Below, in pieces: positions 44,314-53,161 of a stretch of 60,211 bases of DNA. The translations under genes and the position numbers were made by a program. The notes under the pieces were generated by a model that was not told where the DNA came from, did not search any database, and saw nothing but the letters and a program-made list of their open reading frames with translations. Numbering within the stretch: position 1 is the stretch's first letter; each line of letters opens with the position of its first letter. Source of the stretch: Nitrospirota bacterium (GTDB lineage: Bacteria > JACPQY01); the NCBI GenBank assembly GCA_016190245.1, contig JACPQY010000045.1:1-60211 (forward strand), read 5' to 3'.

Positions 44314-44868
44314 GTGGCGATCTTGAAAGTGGCGCGCATGGGGCATCCGGTCCTGCGCCGACTCTCCGAGCCGGTCCCGATGGAGGCCATCAGCGGCCCC
44401 GAGATTCAGACGCTGATCGACGACATGGTGGAGACGATGCGCGAGTACGACGGTGCCGGGCTTGCGGCACCCCAGGTGCATCGGCCCCTTCAGATCGTCG
44501 TCATCGAAGTTCGCCGAAACCCCCGCTACCCGTCGGCCCCGGACATCCCTCTCCACGTATTCATCAACCCGACCGTCACCCCTGATGGCGGCGACATGGA
44601 AGAAGACTTTGAGGGGTGTCTGAGCCTGCCCGATCTGAGGGGGCGCGTCCCCAGGCATTCGAAGGTCCGCGTCCGCAGTTTCAACCGGGCCGGCGAGCGG
44701 CAGGATTTCGAAGCCGAGGGATTCCTCGCGCGGGCGGTCCAGCACGAATGCGACCACCTGCAAGGCATCCTCTTTGTGGACCGCATGAGGGACATGACCA
44801 CGCTCACCTACCTGCGCGAGTATGCGCGCCACGTCGAGCCCAACGCGGGCCGGATCGTCCCGGAGTAG
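44314..44868 (+). CDS. def: Peptide deformylase
   Basis: 184 residues. The three deformylase motifs are intact: GAGLAAPQV, EGCLSLPDLRG (metal-binding Cys) and QHECDHLQG (HExxH). It removes the formyl group from nascent proteins and is a metalloenzyme (Fe or Zn). The start is GTG at 44314 (MAILKVARMGHPVLR). It stands alone, with an RNA-binding protein gene 122 bases downstream. Confidence 0.96.
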   Translation: MAILKVARMGHPVLRRLSEPVPMEAISGPEIQTLIDDMVETMREYDGAGLAAPQVHRPLQIVVIEVRRNPRYPSAPDIPLHVFINPTVTPDGGDMEEDFEGCLSLPDLRGRVPRHSKVRVRSFNRAGERQDFEAEGFLARAVQHECDHLQGILFVDRMRDMTTLTYLREYARHVEPNAGRIVPE

Positions 44869-44990
44869 AGAACCGCGCATCGGCGGTGAAGGGTCAGTCA
44901 GCGCGCATGACACGCCTTGACTTCGCCGCCTCCCCGATGAAACAATTCCGCCTTTCCTTTCGACGTTGAGAAGGAGGTCGAGAACAACAG

Positions 44991-45326
44991 ATGGGAACCA
45001 GACTCTACGTGGGCAACCTGCCCTACGAGACAAGTGAAGAAGATTTGAACGCGCTTTTCAGCCAAGTCGGCAGTGTCGCAACCGTCAAGGTCGTGGCGGA
45101 CCGGTTCACGGGGAAATCCCGCGGATTCGGGTTCGTCGAGATGAGCAGCCAAGACGAGGCCCGCCTGGCCATCGAGAAACTCAACGGCTTCGCCCTTAGG
45201 CAACGCCCGTTGCGCGTCAACGAGGCCCACGCGGACAACCGCGACGAGGAGCACGAGGGAGAGCGGGGGGAACGCCCCCCGCGCCGCCCGGACCGACCGA
45301 CCGCCCACGCGAACGCGCGCCGGTAG
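44991..45326 (+). CDS. RRM-domain RNA-binding protein
   Basis: 111 residues: one RNA-recognition motif (3-80) with RNP2 LYVGNLPYE and RNP1 KSRGFGFVEM, then a basic-acidic tail (EEHEGERGERPPRRPDRP). Single-RRM proteins of this kind are common in cyanobacteria and GC-rich deltaproteobacteria, often as cold-inducible RNA chaperones. AAGGAGGT is placed 13 bases before the ATG. It converges on the oligopeptide transporter genes. Confidence 0.95.
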   Translation: MGTRLYVGNLPYETSEEDLNALFSQVGSVATVKVVADRFTGKSRGFGFVEMSSQDEARLAIEKLNGFALRQRPLRVNEAHADNRDEEHEGERGERPPRRPDRPTAHANARR

Positions 45327-45352
45327 TCGAGAGGCGACGAGACCGCGGGTCC

Positions 45353-46135
45353 CTACGCCCGGTGGAGCCAGTCGCCGAGGCGGTTGAAGGAGTAGACGGT
45401 CAGGCAGAGAAAGAGACTGGGGAACAGGATGAGGTGGGGATGGAACCTGAGCGACGTCCACCCCTCGTTGGCCAGCACGCCCCAGCTCGCGTGCGGCGGA
45501 GCCAAGCCGAGGCCGAGAAAACTCAAGTAGGACTCGGTGATGATCGAGGCGGGGATCCTGAACGTGAGCGTGACGACCAGCGTGGGCCACGTGTTGGGCA
45601 GAACGTGGTGCGTGAGGATCCTCATGAGAGAAAGCCCCGTGGCGCGCGCGGCATCCACGTAGAGTTCGTGCCTCAGCTTGAGCACTTCGCCGCGGATCAC
45701 GCGTGAGACGGTGACACTGTTGACCAGCGTGAGGGCGGTAAAAACGCCGAAGATGTTCCGCCCCATGAACACCAGAAGCAGGATGCAGATCAGCATGTCC
45801 GGCAGAGAGTAGAAGATATCCACGAACCGCATCATGAACTGATCCGCCCGACGTCCCATCAGCCCGGAGAGGCCGCCGTAGAACGTGCCGAGCAGCGTGG
45901 CGGACACCGACGAGAGCACTCCGACCAGAAGCGACACGCGACCGCCATAAAAGAGTCGGCTCATCAGGTCGCGCCCCACGGCATCCGTACCGAACCAGTG
46001 CGACGAGCTCGGCCCCTGGAGAATGGCCCCCATGTCCTGCGCGTCGTAGCCATAGGGGGCGATCAGATCCGCCAGTACGGCGATTCCGGCCATGACGGCC
46101 AGGAACGCAAGCGAGAGGACGGGCAGGCGCCTCAC
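45353..46135 (-). CDS. Oligopeptide ABC transporter permease, OppC/DppC type
   Basis: 260 residues with six membrane helices and the BPD_transp_1 fold. The N-terminal segment HWFGTDAVGRDLMSRL is the OppC hallmark, and the EAA loop is ELYVDAARATGLSLMRILTHH with the conserved Ala/Gly spacing. The start is the GTG at 46135, four bases after the oppB stop; a longer frame would overlap oppB out of register. It pairs with the oppB product to import peptides. It is the third and last gene of the oppA-oppB-oppC set; the ATPases oppD/oppF are not present before the convergent RRM gene. Confidence 0.92.
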   Translation of the reverse strand: MRRLPVLSLAFLAVMAGIAVLADLIAPYGYDAQDMGAILQGPSSSHWFGTDAVGRDLMSRLFYGGRVSLLVGVLSSVSATLLGTFYGGLSGLMGRRADQFMMRFVDIFYSLPDMLICILLLVFMGRNIFGVFTALTLVNSVTVSRVIRGEVLKLRHELYVDAARATGLSLMRILTHHVLPNTWPTLVVTLTFRIPASIITESYLSFLGLGLAPPHASWGVLANEGWTSLRFHPHLILFPSLFLCLTVYSFNRLGDWLHRA

Positions 46136-46139
46136 CGCG

Positions 46140-47057
46140 TCAGGTCCTCTCTCGCAGGCGAGGGTCCAACAGCGCGAGCGTGATGTCCACGACAAGGTTG
46201 CCCAGGATGATCACCACCGCCAACACGCACGTGACGCCCATGATGAGCGGATAGTCGCGATTCGTCACCGCCGTCACGAAGAACCGGCCCATCCCCGGCA
46301 CCGCGAAGATGTGCTCGACGATGAACGATCCCGTGATCAGGAACGCCAGCACGAGTCCGCTGTAGGAGACCACCGGAGTCACGGCGTTGCGGATCACGTA
46401 CTGGAGCAGCACCCTCCATTCCGCCACACCGCGTGCCCGCGCGGATCGGATGTAGTCCTTCACCGCCGTGTCAATCACGTTGGCGCGCGTGAGGCGCGCG
46501 ATGTAGGCTGTCGGGCCCGCCGCCAGAACCAGCGTGGGCATGATGAAGTGCTTCCACGAGCCGATGAGCGCGGGAGGCAGGAGGTGCAGCCAGTGTGAGA
46601 GGATGTACACAAGGAAAGCCGCGAGCACGAAGGAGGGAACGGAAAAACCCACGCTCGCCAGGCCGCTGATCAGATGGTCCTCCCACTTGCCCGCCCTCAG
46701 GCCCGAGACAATGCCCGTCGCGATGCCCACGGAGAGGGAGAACGCGAACGCGAGGAAGCCCAGCGTTGCGGAGATCGGGAACGTGTCGGCGATGATCCGG
46801 CTGACATCCCGGCCGACATACTTGTACGAGGGGCCCAGATCGCCCTCCAACAACCCCTTCACGTAGAGGCCGTACTGGGCCCACAGCGGCTTGTCCAGAT
46901 GGTACTGGGCCTCGACGTTGCGTTTGATCTCCGGGGGCAGAACTTTCTCCCGATCGAAGGGACCGCCCGGCGTGACGCGAAGCATGAGGAACGTGATCGT
47001 GACCACGCCCCACAGGACGGGGATGGCGAGCAGGAGGCGCACGAGGATGGCCTTCAC
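46140..47057 (-). CDS. Oligopeptide ABC transporter permease, OppB/DppB type
   Basis: 305 residues with six helices. It has the DppB N-terminal LRVTPGGPFDREK with a large periplasmic loop. The EAA loop reads YIRSARARGVAEWRVLLQYV, followed by EHIFAVPGMGRFFVTAV. It overlaps the oppA gene by four bases (ATGA). No change in key residues is seen. It serves as the pairing subunit of the OppC-type permease encoded downstream. Confidence 0.94.
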   Translation of the reverse strand: MKAILVRLLLAIPVLWGVVTITFLMLRVTPGGPFDREKVLPPEIKRNVEAQYHLDKPLWAQYGLYVKGLLEGDLGPSYKYVGRDVSRIIADTFPISATLGFLAFAFSLSVGIATGIVSGLRAGKWEDHLISGLASVGFSVPSFVLAAFLVYILSHWLHLLPPALIGSWKHFIMPTLVLAAGPTAYIARLTRANVIDTAVKDYIRSARARGVAEWRVLLQYVIRNAVTPVVSYSGLVLAFLITGSFIVEHIFAVPGMGRFFVTAVTNRDYPLIMGVTCVLAVVIILGNLVVDITLALLDPRLRERT

Positions 47058-48691
47058 CGGACGGCCTCCCCAGGATTCGGGAGGCCGGCCCAGCGGAAGA
47101 GCGGCGGCAGACCGGCGCGCGTGTGGCGGTAGTACAAGCCCTTCATGTAGCGGATGTCCATCGCGTTCGGCACGAATCCCCGTAGGTACCGCTTGACGAG
47201 CATGTTCACGGTGGAAGTGTACAACGGGATGATGGGGACCTCCTCCTCGCAGAGGATGCGCTGGGCGCGATCGTACAGCTCGATGCGCGTCACCGTAGCC
47301 GTCTCCTGAGCGGCCCGCCGGATGATCTCGTCATACCCCGCATTCGACCAACCCGTCTGGTTCACTCCGCTCCACCCCGCGAAGAGGCTCATGAAATTGT
47401 CGGGATCCGGGAAATCAGCCCCCCACCCCAGGCGGAAGATCGGCGGGGGATCCGTGCTGAGACGGCTGAGGTAGAACTTCCACTCCATGTTGTCCAGTCC
47501 GATCTCGATGCCGAGGTTCTTCTTCCACTGGGACTGGAGGTATTGGGCCACGAGAAGGTTTTCCGGTGTGGTATTGAACACCGCGGTCACCTCGGGAAAT
47601 CCGCGCCCCTCCGGGTAGCCGGCCGCCGCGAGGAGGGCCCGCGCTCGGGCCGGATCGAAGGCGAGCCCGACGCCCGGGTTGTACGCGAGCATGCCCTTCG
47701 GAACCCAGGAGTTCGCCGGCAGCTCGCCCCCTTGCAGTATCTCGGGGAGCTTGGACTTGTCGATGGCGAGGGCAAATGCCCGGCGCACACGCACGTCGTT
47801 GAAGGGCGCCTTCTTGACGTTGAACCCGTAGTAGGTCCCGCGCAGAAACGGGTAGCGCACAAATTCCTCCGAGTCGCGGTAGGCAGAGATGGCTTCCGGG
47901 GGCAGCTTGACCATTTCCAAGTCGTTGGTTTCGTACAAGCTCAGGGCCGTGGCCTCCACCTCGACCATGTAGAAGGTGACCCGTTCGACGAACGGGCGGC
48001 GCCCGGCGTAGTTCGGATTGAGCCCAAGGACCACTCGGTACTCGTGATCCCACGTCTCCAGGACGTAGGGCCCGTTCGTGATCATGTTCTCCGGTTCCGT
48101 CCACAGCTTGCCGTGGTCCTCGATGACGTCGCGGCGAACGGGGAAGGTGACGACGAACGTCGTCAGAGAAGGGAAGTAGGCCGTCGGGCGAACGAGGCGG
48201 ACTTCGAGATCGAGATCCGACAGCGCGCGGACTCCGACCGCGGACGGGCTCTTGATTTCCCCCCGGTTGTATTCGGCGGCGTTCTCCACGTCGAAAAGGA
48301 AGTAGGCGTATTCCGAGGCCGTGATCGGATCGAGGAGACGTTTCCAGGCGTACTCGAAGTCCACGGCGGAGAGCGGCCGGCCGTCGGACCACCGCAGGCC
48401 CGGTTTCAGATGAAAGAGGTAGACGCGGCCTCCATCGAGCACCTCCCACGACTCGGCGGCGGCGGGGATGGGTCTCAGGTCGGCATCGAATTCGGTGAGC
48501 CCCTCGAACAGGTTGATGAGAACGCTGTGGGAGACGTTGTCCGTGGCCAGGCCTGGATCCAGTGTGGGCGGCTCGCCGGCCAGAGCCAAACGGACCTCTC
48601 GCCGGGTGTCCGGTTCACGTCCGCTGCACGCGGCGAGGAGAACCAACCCGAAGCACAGGGCGAACCGGAGTCGCAGCCGCGCCCCGTGCAT
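47054..48691 (-). CDS. Oligopeptide ABC transporter substrate-binding lipoprotein, OppA-like
   Basis: 545 residues from the preferred start. A lipoprotein signal (LRFALCFGLVLLAAC, lipobox LAAC) is followed by an SBP_bac_5 fold: LALAGEPPTLDPGLATDN, LFEGLTEFDADLRP, then KPGLRWSDGRPLSAVDFEYAWKR and TNGPYVLETW. The protein is a periplasmic peptide receptor tethered to the membrane. Possible starts are ATG 48691 (best signal peptide), ATG 48718 or TTG 48748. The EF-G-like gene ends only 2 bases before the last of these, so the two may be cotranscribed. Confidence 0.92.
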   Translation of the reverse strand: MHGARLRLRFALCFGLVLLAACSGREPDTRREVRLALAGEPPTLDPGLATDNVSHSVLINLFEGLTEFDADLRPIPAAAESWEVLDGGRVYLFHLKPGLRWSDGRPLSAVDFEYAWKRLLDPITASEYAYFLFDVENAAEYNRGEIKSPSAVGVRALSDLDLEVRLVRPTAYFPSLTTFVVTFPVRRDVIEDHGKLWTEPENMITNGPYVLETWDHEYRVVLGLNPNYAGRRPFVERVTFYMVEVEATALSLYETNDLEMVKLPPEAISAYRDSEEFVRYPFLRGTYYGFNVKKAPFNDVRVRRAFALAIDKSKLPEILQGGELPANSWVPKGMLAYNPGVGLAFDPARARALLAAAGYPEGRGFPEVTAVFNTTPENLLVAQYLQSQWKKNLGIEIGLDNMEWKFYLSRLSTDPPPIFRLGWGADFPDPDNFMSLFAGWSGVNQTGWSNAGYDEIIRRAAQETATVTRIELYDRAQRILCEEEVPIIPLYTSTVNMLVKRYLRGFVPNAMDIRYMKGLYYRHTRAGLPPLFRWAGLPNPGEAVR

Positions 48692-48750
48692 GGCCCTGAA
48701 TTCAAGTCGGGGCTGCATACGGGGCCGCGCCCGTTTGGCCGGGGCCAACC

Positions 48751-50832
48751 CTACTGGCTTTCCTTCGCCGCCTGCGCCTTTTTTCGGGCCTCGACGAGCT
48801 TCTGGGCAAGGTGAGTCGGCACCTCCTCGTAATGCGAGAACTCGTACGAGAACTCCCCCGCTCCTCCCGTAATCGACGTCAGGCCGGCCGCGTATGTGAC
48901 CACCTCCGGCAGCGGCACCTGGGCCTTGATCACCCGCTCCTCACCCACCGCCTCCATCCCCTGCACGCGCGCGCGGCGCGAATTGAGATCCGCAATCACC
49001 CCCCCTACATGGTCCTCCGGCACCGACACCTGGAGGGTTACGATCGGCTCGAGCACAACGGGCTGGGCCTGCTCGGCAGCCTTCTTGAAGCCCATCGAAC
49101 CGGCGATGCGAAACGCCATGTCCGATGAATCCACATCGTGGTACTTGCCGTCGAACAGCGTGACGCGGATATCGGTCACCGGGAAACCGGCCAACGGCCC
49201 CTCCGCCAGCGCCTCCTGAACGCCTTTCTCCACGGAGGGAATGAAATTCTTCGGGATCGCGCCGCCAAAAATCTTGTCCACGAATTCGTATCCCGTTCCC
49301 CGGGCCAGCGGCTCCACTTCGAGCCAACACCACCCGTACTGTCCCCGCCCGCCCGACTGCCGCACGTATTTTCCATCCGCCTGGATCTTCTTTCGCACGG
49401 TCTCCTTGTAAGGGATCTGCGGGACCTGCTTGTCCACCTCCACGCCGAACTTCCGCTTCATCTTCTCGAGGACGACCTCGATGTGGACGTCCCCCAGGCC
49501 GGAGAGGATGAGTTCCTTCGTCTGCTGCTCCCGGCGGAGGCTCAGCGTCGGGTCTTCCTCGGAGAGGCGAGCAAGGGCGCTCATGATCTTCTCCTCGTCC
49601 CCCTTGGCCCTCGGCTTCACGGCGTAGGAGAGCACCGGGCGAGGAAAAGTGATCGGAGCGAACACGCTGGACACGGCCGGCTCGCCCAGGGTGTCGCCGG
49701 TGGAGGTGTACTTCAGCTTGGGTACGGCGACCAACTCGCCGGGGCCGGCGGCGGGGACGGCCGTCTGCATCCTCCCAAACAGCCGGAGAACCTGCCCCAC
49801 CCGCTCCTTCTCCTTTTTTCCGAGGTTGAGGATCGTCGCGTCCGATGAGAGCGATCCGCTGAACACCCGGAGGTAGGAGAGCTGGCCGATGTGAGGATCG
49901 GCCACCGTCTTGAACACGAGGCCGGCGAACCCGTTTCCTCCCGGCTTCTTTTCCGACACGCCCCCGGCGGCATCGCCCTGAACAAGGACCGGGGCGCGAT
50001 CCAACGGCGACGGGAGCCATTGCACGATGCGATCGAGCAGCTCGGGGACTCCCTGCTGCGAAACCGCCGAGCCGATGAGTACGGGGAACAGTTTTGCCGC
50101 CTGGACGCCTTTCCGTAGGGCGGCGGTCAGCTCCTCCTCGCCCAACTCCCGCCCGTCGAGATAGCGTTCGAGCAGGGCGTCATCCACTTCCGCTACGGCC
50201 TCGATCGCCTTCTCTCGCGCAGCTTGGGCACCCGCCTGGGCCTGCGCCGGGATCTCGATCTCCTTGGTCGCGCCGCCTTCTTTCTCATACCGGTAAGCCT
50301 TGCGCTTGAGAACATCCACGAAACCCATGACGCGGTTCCCATCCTGTACCGGGTAGTGCAAGGCCACCAGAGGCGCCCCACCAAGACCCTGGCGTAGCGC
50401 GTCAGGATCGAACTTGGCCGTTTCCAAATCCGCCTTCCCCAGAAAGACGATCCGGGGCACACGGTTCTGTTCCAGGATCCGCCAGAGTCGCTTGGTCTGG
50501 TAGCGCACGGCGTCGCCCAGGCCCGTGACAAAAACGGCGCCGTCCACCACGCGCGCCGCGGCGTACGCGTCGGCCAGGAAATTGTCGTTGCCCGGCGTGT
50601 CCAGGAGGAACAGGAGGTGTTCCTTCCAGGTGCAGTGCGCCACGGCCGCGGAGATGGACACCTGCCGGCGGGTTTCCTCCGGCTCGAAGTCCATCACCGT
50701 GTTGCCGGCCGAGACCTTGCCCATGCGAGTGCTGGCCCCGGAAGTGAAAAGGATAGCCTCCGACAGCGTCGTTTTCCCCGCACCCGTCGGCGCGAAGAGC
50801 CCTATGGTTCGTGTTTTCTCCGCCGCGCTCAT
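48751..50832 (-). CDS. Elongation factor G-like GTPase (EF-G2 type)
   Basis: 693 residues with the five EF-G domains. In the GTPase, P-loop APTGAGKTTLSEAIL and switch II LLDTPGNDNFLADAY are good. The usual NKxD is GKAD (FLGKADLE), and switch I (FEPEETRRQVSI) lacks the standard Thr pattern. Domains II-V follow normally (YKETVRKKIQADGKY, IADLNSRRARVQGM). This is the divergent EF-G-like paralogue seen in many bacteria; translocase activity is uncertain. The start is taken at MSAAEK (50832), because the longest frame begins inside the -10 box of its own promoter. The palindrome at 50856-50879 sits between promoter and start. Confidence 0.9.
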   Translation of the reverse strand: MSAAEKTRTIGLFAPTGAGKTTLSEAILFTSGASTRMGKVSAGNTVMDFEPEETRRQVSISAAVAHCTWKEHLLFLLDTPGNDNFLADAYAAARVVDGAVFVTGLGDAVRYQTKRLWRILEQNRVPRIVFLGKADLETAKFDPDALRQGLGGAPLVALHYPVQDGNRVMGFVDVLKRKAYRYEKEGGATKEIEIPAQAQAGAQAAREKAIEAVAEVDDALLERYLDGRELGEEELTAALRKGVQAAKLFPVLIGSAVSQQGVPELLDRIVQWLPSPLDRAPVLVQGDAAGGVSEKKPGGNGFAGLVFKTVADPHIGQLSYLRVFSGSLSSDATILNLGKKEKERVGQVLRLFGRMQTAVPAAGPGELVAVPKLKYTSTGDTLGEPAVSSVFAPITFPRPVLSYAVKPRAKGDEEKIMSALARLSEEDPTLSLRREQQTKELILSGLGDVHIEVVLEKMKRKFGVEVDKQVPQIPYKETVRKKIQADGKYVRQSGGRGQYGWCWLEVEPLARGTGYEFVDKIFGGAIPKNFIPSVEKGVQEALAEGPLAGFPVTDIRVTLFDGKYHDVDSSDMAFRIAGSMGFKKAAEQAQPVVLEPIVTLQVSVPEDHVGGVIADLNSRRARVQGMEAVGEERVIKAQVPLPEVVTYAAGLTSITGGAGEFSYEFSHYEEVPTHLAQKLVEARKKAQAAKESQ

Positions 50833-50855
50833 TGAGGGGTCAAAGCAACGTTCCG

Positions 50856-50908
50856 ACCGGACGGACCGTTCCGTCCGGTTCATACCCTACGCGAAACTTG
50901 GGGGTCAA
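50856..50908 (-). promoter_or_regulatory. Promoter with palindromic operator for the EF-G-like gene
   Basis: On the minus strand -35 TTGACC (50908-50903), 18-base spacer, -10 TATGAA (50884-50879). The near-perfect palindrome ACCGGACGG-ACCGTT-CCGTCCGGT (50856-50879) overlaps the end of the -10 box and the expected start of transcription. Its position is ideal for a dimeric repressor. No regulator gene is adjacent. Confidence 0.6.
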
Positions 50909-50969
50909 GTCAATTTCGGGCGGCACTATTCGGAGTTTTCCAGGGTTGAGCGCGAGGAGGCCAGGGGGC

Positions 50970-52046
50970 TCACCCCAGCCTCGCCCGAAGGTTCCACTCC
51001 TCGGGCAGGCCGCGCACGTCCAACTCGATCTCCCGTGAGGTTCGCGGCCCCAGCCCGAGCTCACCCGTTCGACGGATCTGCGCGAGATCCCAGATAGGGG
51101 TGTTCCCCAGGCGCCCGCCCGCCCCCAGTTCCCCGAGGAGCGCCACGCCGACGGCGTCGACGGCGCCGCTGTTCGTTCCCGCGATCACGGCGCCGGCCGC
51201 CACCTCGTCACCCTTGTCCGGCCCGCCATCGATGAAGGCGCGGCGCGCGTCGAGCAGGATGGCATCGGGACACACGGCCATGCCGATTTCGGCCAGGCGC
51301 TCGCCCAGCCCTCCGGGAAGGTGGAGATGGAGCCGGTCCGTCATGTGGACCAGGCCCACGTTGTTCTTGATCGCCATGGTGAACCCCGCGAGGAAGTGGG
51401 TCCGCAACGTCGGCAGGCTCACCGTGTGATCCACTTCGCTCAGAAGCCGGGTGACTCGGAACGCCCGAGCCCAATGGGTCCTGCCCGGCAGTTGGATTTC
51501 GTCCCACGGCAGAAATTCGAGGCCGGCGACCTTGGCGCCCGCCTTCGACGCAGCGTCAAACAGGCCGGTCGCTTGCAGGCATTTGAGAGTGTCCCTCCAT
51601 ACGCCGGATCGGTCCGCCACGATCACATCACGCACACCCCAATCACGAAGGAGGTGGATGACCAGGGTGAGAAACTCGGGACTGGTGGTCGCGGGGAACG
51701 GTTGGTCCGAGTTGACGGCGGGCTTGAGAAGGACCCTCGATCCGCGTTTGAGCCTTTCGAAGGCGCGGGAGGCTTCAACGGCGGATTCGACGGCCCGCCT
51801 CAACTTCGGCGCAGTGTCGCCTCCTTTGAGCAGCGCCGGTCGGACGGCCACACGGGCCGGCAATTTCACACGAGGTTCTGCCGGCTTCTCGGCCTCAGGT
51901 TTGGGTGGGCCGGGCGGCTCGTCCTCGAAGGGGTTGCCCGGCCACTGAAAGGCCGTCGAGAACGAGACCGCGGCGAGATTCCGGCAGAACTCGCGGCGGG
52001 AGCCGCAGGGGGCGGCGCCCGGCTTTCGGGCTCGGTTTCCCTTCAT
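50970..52046 (-). CDS. Tat-exported DUF362 (iron-sulfur-associated) protein
   Basis: 358 residues. The N-terminus SRREFCRNLAAVSF is a twin-arginine signal, so the protein should be exported folded. A Pro-rich linker leads to the DUF362 domain, with GSRVLLKPAVNSDQPFPATT, VRDVIVADRSG, VDHTVSLPTLRTH, TMAIKNNVGLVHMTDR and CPDAILLDARRAF. DUF362 proteins often act with Fe-S clusters or unknown redox cofactors. The start at 52046 overlaps the rodA stop (ATGA), so the two are translated together. An in-frame extension to 52352 lies inside rodA and is not used. Confidence 0.85.
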   Translation of the reverse strand: MKGNRARKPGAAPCGSRREFCRNLAAVSFSTAFQWPGNPFEDEPPGPPKPEAEKPAEPRVKLPARVAVRPALLKGGDTAPKLRRAVESAVEASRAFERLKRGSRVLLKPAVNSDQPFPATTSPEFLTLVIHLLRDWGVRDVIVADRSGVWRDTLKCLQATGLFDAASKAGAKVAGLEFLPWDEIQLPGRTHWARAFRVTRLLSEVDHTVSLPTLRTHFLAGFTMAIKNNVGLVHMTDRLHLHLPGGLGERLAEIGMAVCPDAILLDARRAFIDGGPDKGDEVAAGAVIAGTNSGAVDAVGVALLGELGAGGRLGNTPIWDLAQIRRTGELGLGPRTSREIELDVRGLPEEWNLRARLG

Positions 52047-53161
52047 CGCACGGGCGCACCCATCCTGGGCGCAGCGGTCGAGCCCCGAACCGCCATCATG
52101 AGTCCGAACAGACAACCCATCACGAGGAGATTCGTTCCTCCGTAGCTGAGTAGCGGCAGAGGGATGCCCACCACCGGCAGCAGGCCCACCACCATCATCA
52201 TGTTGAGCAGCGACTGCCAGACGAACTGCAGGCTCAGCCCGACTACAAGGTAGGAGTGAAAGATGTTGCCGGTGCCGTAGGCCCTTCTCACGGCCCTGAA
52301 GAAGAGCAGAAACACCAGCCCCAGCACGAGGACCGCGCCGATGAACCCCCACTCCTCTCCGACAACGGAGTAGATGAAGTCACTGTGTCGCTGCGGCAGG
52401 AACTGGAGGCGCGACTGGGTACCCATCCCGAATCCTTTCCCGAAAAGCTGGCCGGACCCGACCGCGATTTTCGACTGGATCACTTGGTAGCCCGCGCCGA
52501 GCTCGTACTTCTCGGGATCGAGGAAACTGATGAGCCGTTGCCGCTGGTAGTCACGGAGCAGGAACCAGCCGCCCGGGGCGCAGATGAGAACGGCCGTGGC
52601 GGCCTTGATCAGAAGACCCCGGCGGACGTCGGTCATGAGGATCATGCTGACGGCCGCGATGGCGATCTGCGCGGCGGTCCCCAGGTCCGGCTGCCGGAAG
52701 ATGAGGAGAACGGGGCCTGCGATGAGCAGGAGCGGAACCACCAGCTCCCGAAGCCCGAACCCCATCGGCGCCTTGAGTCCGTGCAGGTAGCGCGCCACCA
52801 CGAGAGGGATGAAGAGTTTCATCAACTCGGAAGGCTGCATGAAGAATCCGCCGACCGTCAGCCAGCGCCGCGCGCCGAGGGCCTCGTGCCCGATGGCGTA
52901 CGTCAAGAGAATCAGCGCAACGCCCAACCCGTAGAGCACATAGGCAAGGCCGTACAGGATGCCGGGGTCCACCCTGGCAAGGCCGACCAGCGCGGCGACG
53001 CTCAGCACACCCCATCCGAGCTGCTTGAGATAGAGCGGCACACCCGCCGGCGGGTACGATTGTGTGGCGCTGTAGATGTTGAGAACGCCGAACAGGACGA
53101 GAAAAACGAACAGGCCAAGCAGCAGCGGATCCGCAACCCGGAGTCGCCCGAAGAGGTTCAT
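52043..53161 (-). CDS. rodA: Rod-shape-determining peptidoglycan glycosyltransferase RodA
   Basis: 372 residues with ten membrane helices. SEDS-family motifs are intact: GARRWLTVGGFFMQPSELMK, FRQPDLGTAAQ, the DFIYSVVGEEWGF turn and LPLLSYGGTNLL. It polymerises lipid II for cell-wall elongation together with PBP2, encoded just upstream. It overlaps the PBP2 gene (ATGA, 53158-53161) and the Tat protein gene. The mreBCD genes that often accompany it are not seen; a normal rod-shaped cell is implied. Confidence 0.95.
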   Translation of the reverse strand: MNLFGRLRVADPLLLGLFVFLVLFGVLNIYSATQSYPPAGVPLYLKQLGWGVLSVAALVGLARVDPGILYGLAYVLYGLGVALILLTYAIGHEALGARRWLTVGGFFMQPSELMKLFIPLVVARYLHGLKAPMGFGLRELVVPLLLIAGPVLLIFRQPDLGTAAQIAIAAVSMILMTDVRRGLLIKAATAVLICAPGGWFLLRDYQRQRLISFLDPEKYELGAGYQVIQSKIAVGSGQLFGKGFGMGTQSRLQFLPQRHSDFIYSVVGEEWGFIGAVLVLGLVFLLFFRAVRRAYGTGNIFHSYLVVGLSLQFVWQSLLNMMMVVGLLPVVGIPLPLLSYGGTNLLVMGCLFGLMMAVRGSTAAPRMGAPVR

